64,000 nucleotides of DNA, taken from assembly GCA_945910005.1 (NCBI GenBank), contig OX246744.1, positions 6,192,973 through 6,256,972 on the forward strand, in the 5' to 3' direction. The notes below the pieces were generated by a model. That model ran no database searches, was not told where the DNA came from, and saw nothing but the letters and a program-made list of their open reading frames with translations. Below are positions 63,690-64,000 of this stretch, in pieces (position 1 is the stretch's first letter; each line of letters starts with the position of its first letter). The translations under genes and the position numbers were made by a program. The stretch is from Isoperla grammatica (lineage: Eukaryota > Arthropoda > Insecta > Plecoptera > Perlodidae).

Positions 63690-64000
63690 TAAATAAATAA
63701 ATAAATTCACATCTAGAGTCTACCCACTCAGTAACGAAACTGATTTGCAGTGGGGGACTTTAATTTAAAGCGACTAAACCAACCCTGTAGGCTCCAAACA
63801 CCATCGACGAGTGAGCGATAACCAATCAAAGATCGATATTTCAAATACGAAACATATGAATCAGTAATTGGACAGTGCAAACACCTGCGGACAAATGTCA
63901 GAATCAACAAGGCCGATTCAGAACAACTTTGAATTTATTGAGTGCTTCGTTGCTAGGACGGCTCCAAAGTCACCGTTTACTTATTCCTAAGACAAGAAGT
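63690..64000 (-). mobile_element. R1 SINE, reverse, cut by the window edge
   Basis: Tail (AAATAAATAAATAAATTCAC) at the left, body to GGAGCCGTCCTAGCAACG complement at the right. Best match to 7098-7396. The 5' end lies beyond the window. Confidence 0.75.

Overview
This is a 64 kb window of an animal nuclear genome, almost certainly an arthropod. Genes are split by GT-AG introns, coding exons are GC-rich inside AT-rich DNA, and most of the remainder is tandem repeats, fold-back elements, SINEs and LINE scraps. The one large gene encodes a kinesin-1 heavy chain whose protein reads closer to the Drosophila Khc sequence I remember than to vertebrate KIF5. A hemipteran or other large-genome insect is my guess, but it is only an inference from that similarity and from the LINE types.

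Layout. Positions 1-24,500 hold no gene I can support. They contain microsatellites, an 85-bp minisatellite (5801-7003), tRNA-related SINEs, several near-palindromic MITEs and a hAT-like element with an 8-bp target duplication (18686-19116). Positions 24,963-51,628 (+) carry a complete 20-exon kinesin-1 heavy chain gene of about 1009 codons. Its reading frame is continuous across every junction, and its introns are packed with mobile elements, including three hAT-like elements with perfect 8-bp target duplications. Positions 51,629-54,350 are largely repeat-free and may be a long 3' UTR. Positions 56,660-57,270 hold the 3' end of a LINE, followed by a short ORF with a signal-peptide-like start. 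Positions 58,177-60,997 (-) carry a second real gene, in two coding exons, encoding seven RCC1-like blades, a C3HC4 RING and a SIAH/SINA-like substrate-binding domain. The last 3 kb is again SINE/MITE DNA.

The most unusual feature is in the kinesin gene. Exon edges, together with their splice sites, have been tandemly copied inside the neighbouring introns at four separate exons. Exon 9 is preceded by 14 extra copies of a complete 3' splice-site module (branch-point-like CTAAC, polypyrimidine tract, AG and the first coding bases). Exon 16 is preceded by 11 extra copies of its acceptor plus about 63 coding bases. Exon 4 (P-loop) has one truncated extra copy that runs into a stop codon, and the 3' edge of exon 10 with its donor is copied once. 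The exon 9 units could act as frame-preserving microexons in the hinge after the neck coil. The exon 16 units lie at the conserved distal coil that binds light chains in other kinesin-1 proteins. The gene also has a 36-nt basic microexon that would lengthen motor loop L2.

The two genes are functionally independent as far as the sequence shows: a microtubule motor and a probable ubiquitin ligase, transcribed toward each other.
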